A model generated the notes under the pieces. That model was not told where the DNA came from, searched no databases, and saw nothing but the letters and a program-made list of their open reading frames with translations. The position numbers and the translations under genes are program-made. Of a stretch of DNA of 64,000 nt, positions 34,437 through 43,188 are shown piece by piece. Positions within the stretch are counted from its first letter, which is position 1, and every line of letters starts with the position of its first letter. The stretch spans positions 1 through 64,000 of the forward strand of contig JBGAPK010000011.1 of assembly GCA_044221315.1 (NCBI GenBank), written 5' to 3'. This DNA is from JAFEBO01 sp044221315 (GTDB lineage Bacteria > Planctomycetota > Phycisphaerae > Phycisphaerales > UBA1924).

Positions 34437-35189
34437 TCACGACCGCTTGCGGTATCCGCTGTTCTCAACCACGACCTTGACCTCCTGCTGTTCGAGGTCG
34501 AGGCGGGTTTCTTCCGGATAGAGCGTTCCGTCCTTGAGAACGCCAAAAGAAACCTCGCACTTGAACGGTTTCGGTGGCGAATCGATGGTGCTCTTGACCG
34601 TGATGGCTGTCGGGCGGTTGGCCCCGAGGTCCACATCAATGCTCAGGACATCGCCCTGGACACGGTAATTCTTGAAGTTCAGACGCGCAAGCTTGCCCGG
34701 CTCGACCAGGTCGATCGACGCGTCGCCGACGTCCTTGACCTTCTGGATCTTTTCGTGATCCGGCGGCACGTATTGGTGGAGCGTCTCGACCGCCAGCTTC
34801 ACCTCGGAGGAGAGTTCCGCCTTTTTGCGCTCGGCGATCATCCCCCGGAGTCCGCGTTTGCGTTCGGTTGGCGCCGGCTGCGTCAAGAGTTCCTTGGTGA
34901 GCTTGCCGTCGTCTCCGTAGTAGCAGCGCTTTTCGATCTCGGCCTTCTGATCGCCCTTCAGGCTTACGGTCGTCGTCTCAATCCACTCATACTGCCTGAT
35001 CGCCTCGCGGCTCTGCTTGAGGGAGACAACTAGAGCCGCGATCCTCTGATTCATGTTCTCGGGCTGGGCCGATGCACTTTCGAAAGCGACGGCTTCTCCT
35101 ATGTGCCCGGCCCCCAATTGCAAGCCCAGCCCGGTCAGAACCAATGCAGTTGCGGCACTCGCCGCCACCCGCCGTCGCAAAGTCTTCAT
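34437..35189 (-). CDS. Secreted protein of unknown function
   Basis: A 250-residue predicted exported protein. ATG 35189 begins an N-terminus MKTLRRRVAASAATALVLTG with a positively charged start and hydrophobic core; cleavage is likely around residue 35-40. The mature part is rich in charged residues, with QSREAIRQYEWIETTTVSLK followed by a long KAEIEKRCYYGDDG region and beta strands with regular VDLGANRPTAITV. It resembles planctomycete and acidobacterial secreted proteins of unknown role, possibly lipoprotein-carrier-like (LolA-type) folds, but this is not established. The frame is open further upstream to 35444, where residues look non-coding. Confidence 0.68.
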   Translation of the reverse strand: MKTLRRRVAASAATALVLTGLGLQLGAGHIGEAVAFESASAQPENMNQRIAALVVSLKQSREAIRQYEWIETTTVSLKGDQKAEIEKRCYYGDDGKLTKELLTQPAPTERKRGLRGMIAERKKAELSSEVKLAVETLHQYVPPDHEKIQKVKDVGDASIDLVEPGKLARLNFKNYRVQGDVLSIDVDLGANRPTAITVKSTIDSPPKPFKCEVSFGVLKDGTLYPEETRLDLEQQEVKVVVENSGYRKRS

Positions 35190-35274
35190 GTGCGAATCCC
35201 TGCATGAGTGTGAGCCGCAACACCGCCTCCTGGAGGATGCCGAAAACCGGTGTGCCCTCAATCGGCACCCGTGC

Positions 35275-36003
35275 TCAGCTGCTGCCGTCGCGCATTCGCT
35301 GAACGCCCTCTGGGAAGGGGTAGCTGGGGAAGACGCCGACATGGCCAAATTTCCACATCGCCGGAGAGGTGTAGACATCGCCACGGAACCCGGCGTGGTA
35401 CATCGTCTTGAGCACGGCCTCGAAGCTCGGCTCGCCCCCACCACCGGGCAGCACGAGCTTGTTCGCCCGGGCGTTGAGGAAGCTAACCGTGCAGACGGGC
35501 AACCGGTCGCGCCGGTCGGCGAGCATCTTGGCGATCGTCACGAACCCGCGAGACAAATCATCAAGCGTAAAATGGTCGCGCCCGCGCGGACGGAGCAGCG
35601 CGAGAATGAGAACGCTGTCGAGGTCGAACTTCAGCACGTACGGCTCGCGGTCGTGCGCCGCGTGCACCGAGACCGATTCCTGGAATAGTTTCGCGTAGCT
35701 CGTGACCGAGCGGCTCGACCACTGGCTGGTCGAGACCAGTTCGCAGAGCTGGGCGATGATGCCGTGGGCGTTGTCCTGGTCGTTCACGCCGCAGACCACC
35801 GTGCGGTACCGACCGTCGAGAATGTCCCGCAGCATGTCCTGCCCCCAGAGAATCCGGAGTCGCTGACCGGGCGAGAGCTTGCCACCCGCTCCGGGGAGAA
35901 GGCTGATGCGATCGGGCGAGAGTTCCGCGGACATCAGAGCCTCCGCATCTCCGTCGTAAAGTCGAATAGCCGAAGGCTCGGTTGATCGCGGCGAACTGTT
36001 CAT
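35275..36003 (-). CDS. Uncharacterised cytoplasmic protein
   Basis: A 242-residue protein with no signal or membrane helix. ATG 36003 is chosen because GAGGAG lies 7 bases upstream; the frame goes 28 codons further with no ribosome site. Recognisable points are GAGGKLSPGQRLRILWGQDM, VVCGVNDQDNAHGIIAQLCEL, a conserved-looking FDLDSVLILALLRPRGRDHF and NKLVLPGGGGEPSFE. I do not know the family. It is upstream of the secreted protein at 34437-35189 on the same strand, 85 bases apart, and divergent from the DUF2339 gene. Confidence 0.65.
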   Translation of the reverse strand: MNSSPRSTEPSAIRLYDGDAEALMSAELSPDRISLLPGAGGKLSPGQRLRILWGQDMLRDILDGRYRTVVCGVNDQDNAHGIIAQLCELVSTSQWSSRSVTSYAKLFQESVSVHAAHDREPYVLKFDLDSVLILALLRPRGRDHFTLDDLSRGFVTIAKMLADRRDRLPVCTVSFLNARANKLVLPGGGGEPSFEAVLKTMYHAGFRGDVYTSPAMWKFGHVGVFPSYPFPEGVQRMRDGSS

Positions 36004-36207
36004 GAGAGTCTCCTCGTAGCGCTGCGCAAGCGCCAAGGTAGCAGCCGACCAGACATGCCCGGAGCGTCGGCGAATACACCATGGCAACCGCCACGTCTTT
36101 TCAACGAGCTTCAGGCGCGACGAGTTCTCATAAGGCCAAACGAGAAATCAACTTACACGAAATCCTAGTATCTGCTAGCTTAAAGAAACTCTTCCGGGGA
36201 TTCCGGG

Positions 36208-39018
36208 ATGCTTGATCGAATCGAAGCGCGGCTGACGGAAATCGAACGACGTCTGGCCGCGCTCGAGCGTGGCGCGACACCACCGTTCTCGCCCCGGGAC
36301 CTCCGAACAACGCCTCCGAACGAGCTCACGTTGGGAGAAAGTCGTGAGCGAGTGGGCGCGGAAGCGTTAGAAGCAACTCCAAATACTTCGCCGGGAATCG
36401 CAGCCCCGGGCCCTGTACCGACCCGTCAAGTACCGAGCGTTCACGAATTGGAGCAGGAAGCTCGCCGCCGTGCGGCAGCCTTGTCCTACCAGCGCATGCG
36501 CGAGCGACAGAGCGCAGCACGACCGGAGTTTCCAAAGATCGACTGGGCCAAACTCGAAAGCCTGATTGCCGGGCGCTGGTACGCGCTCGTGGGCGGATTG
36601 GTCGTGACCATCGGCGTCGCCCTCTTTGTTCAGTTCGCGTACAAACAGGGTTGGCTGGAACAGATCCCCGGCTCGGTGCGGTGCGTGATGGGCGCAGGCC
36701 TGGGCGTGGTGCTTCTGGGAGGGGGCGAATGGGCCCGCCGGAAAGTCAACGAGTGGGCTTCGGTCGGCTTGACGATTGCGGGGCTTGGTTCGCTCTACGC
36801 CTCCTCATACGCTGCGTACGCGCTCTACAAACTAATGGATCCGGGCGCGACGCTCTTGGTGCTTGCCGCGGTCGCGGCGATCGGCGTCGTCATCAGCGCG
36901 ATCACAAGTTTGAGCGTTGTCGGACTCGTCTCGCTCATTGGCGCGTACCTCGCCCCCCTGATCGCGAGCGAAGGGCACACGGGATATGTGTATCTTCCTC
37001 CCTACTGGCTCGGCCTGCTGATTGTCGGGAATGGGCTCGGCACCTGGAAGGGCGGCACATTCGCACTCTGCCGCTGGCTGGTGACACTGGCGACGATGGG
37101 CTTCGGCACGGGCTGGGTATTCGAGTTCGGAGATGATGCACCCCGCATCGGGCTGGCGATGCTTGGCGCCTCGTGGGCGCTCATCCACGCGGAGACGTGG
37201 TGGACTGCGTGGCGGGCGGATGGAACAGCGTCGTCGGAAAGAACCGAGCAAAATCTGCATGAACTGCTGAACGATCCGATCTTCTACAAGAAACTCTTCG
37301 GGCTCCGCCTGCGTCCACTCACGAGCATTTCGGCATCAGTCTGGGCGGTCCTGCTCGGTCTCGAGATCGCACGTAAGACTTCGGTTGTTCCGCACAGCGC
37401 GGTGGCCGGGGCGACCGCACTCGTTGCGTTCATCATCGCCAGTTTCATGGTCGGCACGCACCGGGTACTGAACGCGCGCCCGAAAACCCGCGTCGAACGC
37501 CTCGCCGCGGCACTGTGCGCAACTTCCGGCACGCTCCTGGCCGCGACAATCGCGATCGCCCTCTCGGGCTTCTCGCAGGTCATCGCGCTGACGGCCCTGG
37601 GGCTCGCGGCTCTTGGCGCGGGACGCTGGCTGAAGACCCGAGTGCTCGATCTCTACGGCGGGCTCGTGCTGCTCTACGCGGCGGGGCGCGTGCTGCTCTA
37701 CGACTCCTGGGCGACCGCACCCGATGCCCCGGGCGTCGAAATCATGGGCTTCTACCTCACCGACTGGGCGGCGGCGTGCGCGGGAGTTGGAGCCGCATGG
37801 TTCGTCTATGCGATGATCTTGATCTGGAGCCGGCCTCACGCGCTGGAGACCTCCGATACTCCCGACGCGTCAAGCGTTTCGGAGGAACTCTTTGGCGGAC
37901 GTGCCTGGAATGCCATCGCCGATTTCGGCCTTGGCCTTGGGCTCCTTCTGCTTGGTGCATCCCTGGTCCATGAAAAGGCCCGGCACGAGGCGATCGCCTG
38001 CGCCGCGATCGGCACGGCGCTCGCGATGGCCCTTAGCGCGGCCTGGCGGATTTCGAACGGCCTTCGGATCGCATCTCTGGTGGCACTCGGCACCGCCACG
38101 GTCGCGACCGTTTCACTTTTCTGGTGGAGCCACTCGCAGGGAAACTTCGAATTTCTTGGCCTGATGCTGCGGCGCGAGATGGTGATCCCCCTCGCGTGCG
38201 CCTGCGTGGCATTCCTGATCGCCTGGCTTCTTTCCGAAGCGTCCTGGGCTTGGGCGAACGCTTCGAAAGCCGTTGCCGGAGTCGGAACTGCTCTCCTGGT
38301 CGGGGCGGTATCTCACCAGGATTCAAGCCCGACAGCCCTCTGCGTGGTTTGGCTGGCGATCTGCTGGGGCATCGCACTCGCCTCGCGCCCGGTGCGCGGA
38401 TTGGCGCTCCCCGTACACGCGCTCTTCGTATGGCTCACGGCCCTGCTGCTTTGGGTCGATCGGTTTGCGACGAACAACTGGGCCAACGCGGGCGGGCCGG
38501 CACTGATGTATCCGGGCCTATGGCTCGCATTGGCGCTTGCCGGGACGATCGTCGGACTCGAGCGGGTCGCACGGCCCGGAGTGAGTCCATCGTTGCATCG
38601 GAGATCCGGCCTGTTTGCCTGGTGGACGTGCATGGTCCTTGTCTGGACTTCCACGAGCCTCGAGGTCGCGAGGATTGCCGGAAGCCTGGCGATCGATTCA
38701 ACCTCGAAGGGGGCCGCCGTCAGCGTTTGGTGGGGCATCTTTGCCATCGGGCTGCTCGCGATCGGGTATTGGAAGCACAACGCCGGCGCCCGCGGGGTTG
38801 GGTTGGCGATCCTGGCGCTCGGAACGGCGAAAGCGGTCTTCATCGATCTGGCTCATGTTTCCGCCGGCTGGAGGGCGGTGAGTATCGTCGCGCTCGGGTT
38901 GCTCATGGTCGGCGTAAGCGTCGTCTATGCACTCCTATCGCGCCGAGTCGCGTCCAACACTCCGAACCCGGCACCTGCCGATGCGCCCGAAGCCAGTCCC
39001 CAAGTCAAGGCGAAATGA
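36208..39018 (+). CDS. Large DUF2339 multi-pass membrane protein
   Basis: A 936-residue integral membrane protein. Residues 1-40 contain a coiled-coil (DRIEARLTEIERRLAALE), followed by a low-complexity linker to ~110; from ~120 there are more than twenty hydrophobic segments. The first is preceded by WAKLESLIAGRWYALVGGLV, and the VTIGVALFVQFAYKQGWL segment corresponds to the DUF2339 opening motif. The family has no established function; members are envelope proteins with many helices. The upstream 200 bases are comparatively AT-rich and probably hold the promoter. Monocistronic. Confidence 0.88.
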   Translation: MLDRIEARLTEIERRLAALERGATPPFSPRDLRTTPPNELTLGESRERVGAEALEATPNTSPGIAAPGPVPTRQVPSVHELEQEARRRAAALSYQRMRERQSAARPEFPKIDWAKLESLIAGRWYALVGGLVVTIGVALFVQFAYKQGWLEQIPGSVRCVMGAGLGVVLLGGGEWARRKVNEWASVGLTIAGLGSLYASSYAAYALYKLMDPGATLLVLAAVAAIGVVISAITSLSVVGLVSLIGAYLAPLIASEGHTGYVYLPPYWLGLLIVGNGLGTWKGGTFALCRWLVTLATMGFGTGWVFEFGDDAPRIGLAMLGASWALIHAETWWTAWRADGTASSERTEQNLHELLNDPIFYKKLFGLRLRPLTSISASVWAVLLGLEIARKTSVVPHSAVAGATALVAFIIASFMVGTHRVLNARPKTRVERLAAALCATSGTLLAATIAIALSGFSQVIALTALGLAALGAGRWLKTRVLDLYGGLVLLYAAGRVLLYDSWATAPDAPGVEIMGFYLTDWAAACAGVGAAWFVYAMILIWSRPHALETSDTPDASSVSEELFGGRAWNAIADFGLGLGLLLLGASLVHEKARHEAIACAAIGTALAMALSAAWRISNGLRIASLVALGTATVATVSLFWWSHSQGNFEFLGLMLRREMVIPLACACVAFLIAWLLSEASWAWANASKAVAGVGTALLVGAVSHQDSSPTALCVVWLAICWGIALASRPVRGLALPVHALFVWLTALLLWVDRFATNNWANAGGPALMYPGLWLALALAGTIVGLERVARPGVSPSLHRRSGLFAWWTCMVLVWTSTSLEVARIAGSLAIDSTSKGAAVSVWWGIFAIGLLAIGYWKHNAGARGVGLAILALGTAKAVFIDLAHVSAGWRAVSIVALGLLMVGVSVVYALLSRRVASNTPNPAPADAPEASPQVKAK

Positions 39019-39391
39019 GCGAGTCGCGCCCGAGGGCACACACGAACATCGCAAGGCAGAAAGACCGACCGCGAAGGGATCCGGCAGACGCCCGAAACGA
39101 CCGACCTGCTCCCGGAGATGTCCATTCAGTCCAACCACGTCGTATGCGGCGTTTCGTACGGTGTGCCGCGGGGTTTGCAATCCGCTCCAGGCTTGATGAA
39201 CGGCGAGGCGGCGCGCTCGGGCTGACGGGCCCGGGGCTTTTCCGCGACGCGCCGCCGCAGCCGGCTGGCTGAGCAAGCCACCAATCGCATCAAACGGATG
39301 TTCATTCACGCGGAATGCAGGGTGCTATCGGTCCGATCGCATGATTCGTTCCGGCTCGCCCGGCAAAGCTGCACGCCGGGCGCGACCTGGT
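39019..39391. other. Intergenic region of 373 bases
   Basis: It lies between the ends of the convergent DUF2339 and acyltransferase genes. Small ORFs here have no ribosome sites or recognisable sequence. I see no terminator with a T-run, no RNA gene and no repeat. Confidence 0.5.
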
Positions 39392-40642
39392 TCAGTTGCC
39401 GGACGCCCCCCCGAACCATGCTCGCACCCGCTGCGGCCAGTCGCGACGCATGAACGGCTTCTCAAACAGGATGAACAGAGCCGCCGAAACGGCAAGCACG
39501 ACGGGAACCAGGATTGCGCCCATCCACAGCATGTCGAGTCCGAAGTTGCCGGTACCCCGCAGGCGCGAGAGTCCCTTGGCTCCGATCGTCAGCAGCAGAA
39601 GGTGCCAGAGGTAGATCGTGTAGCACATGCCGCCAATGGTGAAGATCCATCGGTTGCTGACAAACGCGTACACAATTCGTCCACGCATCGCCCCGCCGTA
39701 CGCGACCAACATCAACAGGGGAAGCACCACGTGCGGCCAGGCAAGGTACCCGGCCGGATCATGCCCGCACACAAGCAGCACCGCCACAATGCCTCCCCAT
39801 GAGAGCAAACCGGCGGCATCCCAAGCTGCCCGGCGTGTCGACGGCTGACGCCACGCGTTCAAGTACAGATCGACGAGCAGGAAACCCACGAGAAAGTACT
39901 GCAACTGATGCAATATCGTCGTGCCTTCCATCAGACCCTGACTTGAGAACCCACGCCCCACGCCGAACGCGATCATCGTGCCGAGGATGATGCCCCTGCG
40001 CAGAATCGTGCGCTTCACCGCAAAGACCAGCGCGAGCACGGGGACGAGCACGTAGAACTGGACCTCAACTTCGAGCGACCACGCGACAGGATTGATCACG
40101 CTGCTCTCGCCGTACACCAGCCCGTGCACATACAGAATCGATGCGCCGAGGTGCCGGAGGAGCCAACCGATCGACTCGGCTTTTCCCAGGAACACCAGGA
40201 TTCCGGCCATTACGACCAGGTTGATGATGTACGGCGGTTCCAGCCGGGTCAGACGCCGGAGGAAGTAGTTTCCCATCCGAACCGGCGGGCGCAGCCCCAT
40301 CGCGCTCTGCGCAAACGGCAGCCCGAGCACGAATCCGCTGATCGCAAAGAAGAGCTGAACGCCGAAGTACCCGATACGAGTCACCTGCTGCACCGGATCG
40401 GCGAGCAGCTGTTCGTCGGTCATCGTGCGCCGCGAGATGTACGAAAACGTGACGACATTCAGATGGCAGACGACGACCGCGGCTATCGCAATGAAGCGCA
40501 ATCCGTCGATCTGCGGGATGAGCGCCGCGCCCGAGGTCTCTCGCGAGCACAGCGCGACAATCCGACTGGCAACGGCCGCAAAAAGTCCCGGCCTGCTGCG
40601 CGACATCGGACTCGAGCCATCCGCTGCGTTCTCAGCCGGCAT
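39392..40642 (-). CDS. Acyltransferase family 3 membrane protein (OafA/YrhL-like)
   Basis: A 416-residue protein with about ten membrane helices that should transfer an acyl group, often acetyl, onto a surface sugar. Signatures: IDGLRFIAIAAVVVCHLNVV (the R and H of the family), GYFGVQLFFAISGFVLGLPF, YFLRRLTRLEPPYII and WSLEVEVQFYVLVPVLA. The acceptor, probably O-antigen or another cell-surface glycan, is unknown. ATG 40642 is used; the residues before DGLR are an ordinary cytoplasmic N-terminus. A 14-bp palindrome lies 9-22 bases before the start. Confidence 0.9.
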   Translation of the reverse strand: MPAENAADGSSPMSRSRPGLFAAVASRIVALCSRETSGAALIPQIDGLRFIAIAAVVVCHLNVVTFSYISRRTMTDEQLLADPVQQVTRIGYFGVQLFFAISGFVLGLPFAQSAMGLRPPVRMGNYFLRRLTRLEPPYIINLVVMAGILVFLGKAESIGWLLRHLGASILYVHGLVYGESSVINPVAWSLEVEVQFYVLVPVLALVFAVKRTILRRGIILGTMIAFGVGRGFSSQGLMEGTTILHQLQYFLVGFLLVDLYLNAWRQPSTRRAAWDAAGLLSWGGIVAVLLVCGHDPAGYLAWPHVVLPLLMLVAYGGAMRGRIVYAFVSNRWIFTIGGMCYTIYLWHLLLLTIGAKGLSRLRGTGNFGLDMLWMGAILVPVVLAVSAALFILFEKPFMRRDWPQRVRAWFGGASGN

Positions 40643-41051
40643 GCAAGTTCCATTTCATGAAATGCGGCCCGTGAGCATCGCGGAAGCGGCCGGCGCAGAC
40701 TCCGCGGGCCTCCGATTGAATTGCAGGTCCACTCCGATCCACAGCATGGAGTTGCACCCGGAAACGAATAGCCCGGGAGCGGATCGCTTCCACCGAATTG
40801 GAATTGCGAGGGTCGATTCGATCACCTATCCGATATTGGTGTTTCGACAAGTGACGGGCAATTCTCCAACGCCTGGGTCAATCATTCGCACTCCGTTCGC
40901 ATCCTGACGGCACGCGAAAGCGATAGTGCCGCGGCCCAATGAGCCCAAGCCCTTTGACAACCAGACCTTGCAGTCAGTCGGCAGATCCCGGTCCACCCGT
41001 GTCCAATGACCAGCACGGGGGCTTGGCCTCTTCTTTGTGGAACGTCGGGAG
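40643..41051. other. Intergenic region of 409 bases
   Basis: It lies between the acyltransferase start and the end of the leftward thioredoxin-like gene. No ORF here has convincing protein sequence or a ribosome site. It should hold the acyltransferase promoter; the only clear structure is the palindrome at 40651-40664. Confidence 0.5.
40651..40664. promoter_or_regulatory. 14-bp perfect palindrome before the acyltransferase gene
   Basis: CATTTCATGAAATG is its own reverse complement and lies 9-22 bases before the acyltransferase start, where a bound dimer or an mRNA hairpin would block initiation. No second copy was noticed. Confidence 0.3.
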
Positions 41052-41699
41052 TTATCGTGCCGCGGCGTCGAGAATGGCGTTGCGGAGTTCTTCGATCTGC
41101 GCAGAGTTCGTCTCGCCGATCCAGAAATTCTCGACTCTGCCGAGCGGAGAGAGCAGCACCGCGCTCGGCGTCGCATTGACGCGAATCAGCCACGTTTTGT
41201 GCCCATCCTGCACGCGAAAGGTGGGGATCTCGGGTGCAATTGGCGTCAGCGAAGCGTCGTCCAAGGCATCTGCCACGATGCCCACGAAGCGCACGCCCGG
41301 GCCCTTCGCCGCGGCGAGCGAAGCGCGGGAATCGCGGAGCACCTCGCTCCAGAGCGGAATCGCCTTTTCGCAGTAGCCACAGTGCTCGGAGACGAAGAAG
41401 ACCACCGTCGCGGGCTCGCGCTCCCCGAAAGTGGTCCGGGTGACACTCTTGTCGGGCGCGATCAGTTCAAGAGACTCGACGGTCTCCCCGATCGCGAGAC
41501 TCGGCGCGGCCGATGTCTGCTCGACCCGCCTCTTGAATTCGATCTGGTTGCGTAGATCGCGGTTCTGGCGGAGCAGCAGCACTACGAGCACCGAAAGGCC
41601 GCACACCGCAACCAGCAGAAAAGCGAAGAAGGCACGCGTCGCCCGATCCATTCCCGGGGGAATGCTTGCGGATTCGGAATTTGGGAGTTGCTCGGCCAC
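41052..41699 (-). CDS. Membrane-anchored thioredoxin-like (TlpA/redoxin-type) protein
   Basis: A 215-residue protein. One membrane helix at about 24-45 (FFAFLLVAVCGLSVLVVLLL) is followed by a short coil and a thioredoxin-fold domain (about 75-215) facing the periplasm. The redox motif is CGYC in FFVSEHCGYCEKAIPLW, and the cis-Pro loop region is ATPSAVLLSPLG. Such proteins reduce disulfides in the envelope, for example for cytochrome maturation; the partner here is unknown. ATG 41699. Divergent from the Kazal-like peptide gene. Confidence 0.82.
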   Translation of the reverse strand: MAEQLPNSESASIPPGMDRATRAFFAFLLVAVCGLSVLVVLLLRQNRDLRNQIEFKRRVEQTSAAPSLAIGETVESLELIAPDKSVTRTTFGEREPATVVFFVSEHCGYCEKAIPLWSEVLRDSRASLAAAKGPGVRFVGIVADALDDASLTPIAPEIPTFRVQDGHKTWLIRVNATPSAVLLSPLGRVENFWIGETNSAQIEELRNAILDAAAR

Positions 41700-41928
41700 G
41701 GATCGATGCTATCACGAGTTCGGGATCTCAAAATCCACAGACTTGTGGACCGCGGCTCATGAGATTTCCCGATCCCGCAGCGCAGACTGATTTCAGATCA
41801 CGAGTTGCGCGAGCGGACCCGCGAAAGGGGCAATCGACCATTGCACTCCCCGTACGGCGCGGTAAGCTGGGCCACCTTCGGACCCGCTTCCGCGTGGGAT
41901 GCGGATCCGAGCGAACGAGGAGTCTCCC

Positions 41929-42165
41929 ATGAAAGCGAACGTGAAGAAGTTGTCCATGCTTGCGGCGGCCGCGGCGGTCTGCGCGGTTGCCGGTGTCGCG
42001 TCGGTGACGCTGGCGATCGGGCCGATCGGCGGCGGGTGCGGCAAGGGCACGTACTGCCTCGACGTGTGGAAGCCGGTGCTCTGCCCGAACGGACAGGTCT
42101 ACAGCAACGACTGCTACGCGGCGAAGGCCTGCCAGAAGAATTGCGTGCCGTACGGCGCGATCTAG
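41929..42165 (+). CDS. Small secreted Kazal-like cysteine-rich peptide
   Basis: A 78-residue exported peptide. Residues 1-29 are a signal peptide (MKANVKK, hydrophobic Ala/Val core, ending SVTLA). The mature part has six cysteines with Kazal-like order: GGGCGKGTYC, then WKPVLCPNGQVYSNDCYAAK and ACQKNC. The G-x-V-Y-x-N-x-C-x-A element is the hallmark of Kazal serine-protease inhibitor domains, which in animals block subtilisins and trypsins. A bacterial Kazal-like peptide could protect the envelope from proteases; inhibition is inferred only from the motif. ACGAGGAG lies before ATG 41929 and a strong terminator follows. Confidence 0.72.
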   Translation: MKANVKKLSMLAAAAAVCAVAGVASVTLAIGPIGGGCGKGTYCLDVWKPVLCPNGQVYSNDCYAAKACQKNCVPYGAI

Positions 42166-42188
42166 AACGGCTACTTCATTTGATTGAG

Positions 42189-42219
42189 AACGCCCCGAGA
42201 TGATTCGGGGCGTTTTTTT
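42189..42219 (+). terminator. Rho-independent terminator
   Basis: Stem AACGCCCCGA (42189-42198) pairs with TCGGGGCGTT (42204-42213), followed by an uninterrupted T-run to 42219. It ends the Kazal-like gene. Confidence 0.93.
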
Positions 42220-42261
42220 CTCTGCGGACGTGTGGGATGATGTGTACTCGACCGTCTTGCA

Positions 42262-42290
42262 TTGACATCCCATCGGGCCACCGGTACAGT
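42262..42290 (+). promoter_or_regulatory. Sigma70-type promoter of the Panacea pair, with small dyad downstream
   Basis: TTGACA (42262-42267) is a perfect -35 box, a 17-base spacer follows, then TACAGT (42285-42290), four of six matches to the -10 box. Directly after it GCATC-N6-GATGC (42294-42298 and 42305-42309) could bind an autoregulator. The Panacea start is at 42327. Confidence 0.6.
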
Positions 42291-42326
42291 TCGGCATCGG
42301 TTCGGATGCTTCGCGAGGGCCGCACA

Positions 42327-42872
42327 ATGTCCACACCTGAAGCAATCGCACGGCATTTCTTGCACTTGGCATCCGGAATGGAAGAGCCTTCTCCGGTGAC
42401 GCACATGCAGGTGCAGAAGCTGGTCTACTACGCGCAAGGGTGGTCGCTCGCGATGCTTGGCGAGCCGCTATTTGCCGGCACGATCGAAGCTTGGGTGCAC
42501 GGGCCAGTCGTACGTGATCTTTATCGAGCGTTTGAGGCTCACGACAAAGCCCCGATTCCGCCGCGAGAAGCACGTGAGGACACATCGTTGTCAGAGAAAG
42601 AGCGGCTGGTGGTCGGATGGATCTGGCGCCGGTACGGGCGCTACTCCGCTTCGTACTTGCGCGACATGACGCACCGAGAGCCACCGTGGAAAATGGCGCG
42701 CGGGACGCTTGGCGAAGATGAGCGAGGTCGGAATCCGATCAGCGAGGAGAGCATGCGGAGCTACTTCGGCGACCAGCTCGCACGCGAACGCCGTTTCAAC
42801 ATCGACCCCGAAGAGCTTGAGCGATCGGTTTCCGATGCCAGATCGGGCAAGACGTATCCGTTCATTCCCTGA
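42327..42872 (+). CDS. Panacea (SocA-like/DUF4065) domain protein, probable antitoxin
   Basis: A 181-residue cytoplasmic protein of the Panacea/DUF4065 family, as in the antitoxin SocA of Caulobacter. Family features: THMQVQKLVYYAQGWSLAML near the N-terminus, FAGTIEAWVHGPVVRDLYRA in the middle, and a conserved late YSASYLRDMTHREPPWKMAR. Such domains neutralise many unrelated toxins encoded next to them. ATG 42327 follows a sigma70-like promoter. The stop lies 6 bases before the start of the small downstream gene, a typical toxin-antitoxin layout, so it is called antitoxin. The order antitoxin-toxin fits known pairs. Confidence 0.82.
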   Translation: MSTPEAIARHFLHLASGMEEPSPVTHMQVQKLVYYAQGWSLAMLGEPLFAGTIEAWVHGPVVRDLYRAFEAHDKAPIPPREAREDTSLSEKERLVVGWIWRRYGRYSASYLRDMTHREPPWKMARGTLGEDERGRNPISEESMRSYFGDQLARERRFNIDPEELERSVSDARSGKTYPFIP

Positions 42873-42878
42873 TCGGAG

Positions 42879-43187
42879 ATGCGATTGTCGCGGATTGTCC
42901 GCATCAGCTTCTACGCAAGGCAGTTCTTGGAACAGCTAGATGCGGGCCTGCGCGACGAATTGCGCGCGGAAGTTGCGAAGATGACCGAGGCGCCCGCGGA
43001 GCATTTGAGACGGGCGAGAACCGGGGAGCCACCAGACATTTTGTTTTTGGAGTATCACTCTGAACTCGATCCAACCCTTCGGTTCCGACTCGCGTTTATG
43101 GATTCTGCCTTGGAATCGGGCGTGCTTGTGCTGCTGACGATCGGCCACACGTCGCTGCCCCCGGAATTTGAGACGGGCGTGGATTGA
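42879..43187 (+). CDS. Candidate toxin partner of the Panacea protein
   Basis: A 102-residue basic protein. Its start, RISFYARQFLEQLDAGLRDE followed by LRAEVAKM, has the helix-helix form of RelE/ParE-superfamily toxins, and the later LRFRLAFMDSALESGVLVLL is like their beta-sheet with a hydrophobic closing strand. Typical RelE catalytic residues cannot be assigned with confidence. The call rests on this form plus position: it starts 6 bases after the Panacea stop. Alternatives are an HigB-like mRNA cleaver or a different small effector. Confidence 0.55.
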   Translation: MRLSRIVRISFYARQFLEQLDAGLRDELRAEVAKMTEAPAEHLRRARTGEPPDILFLEYHSELDPTLRFRLAFMDSALESGVLVLLTIGHTSLPPEFETGVD

Positions 43188-43188
43188 T

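Noticed and set aside
40632..41176. Small leftward ORFs in the acyltransferase/thioredoxin spacer
   Set aside because: They have no ribosome site, no recognisable sequence and overlap one another in different frames.
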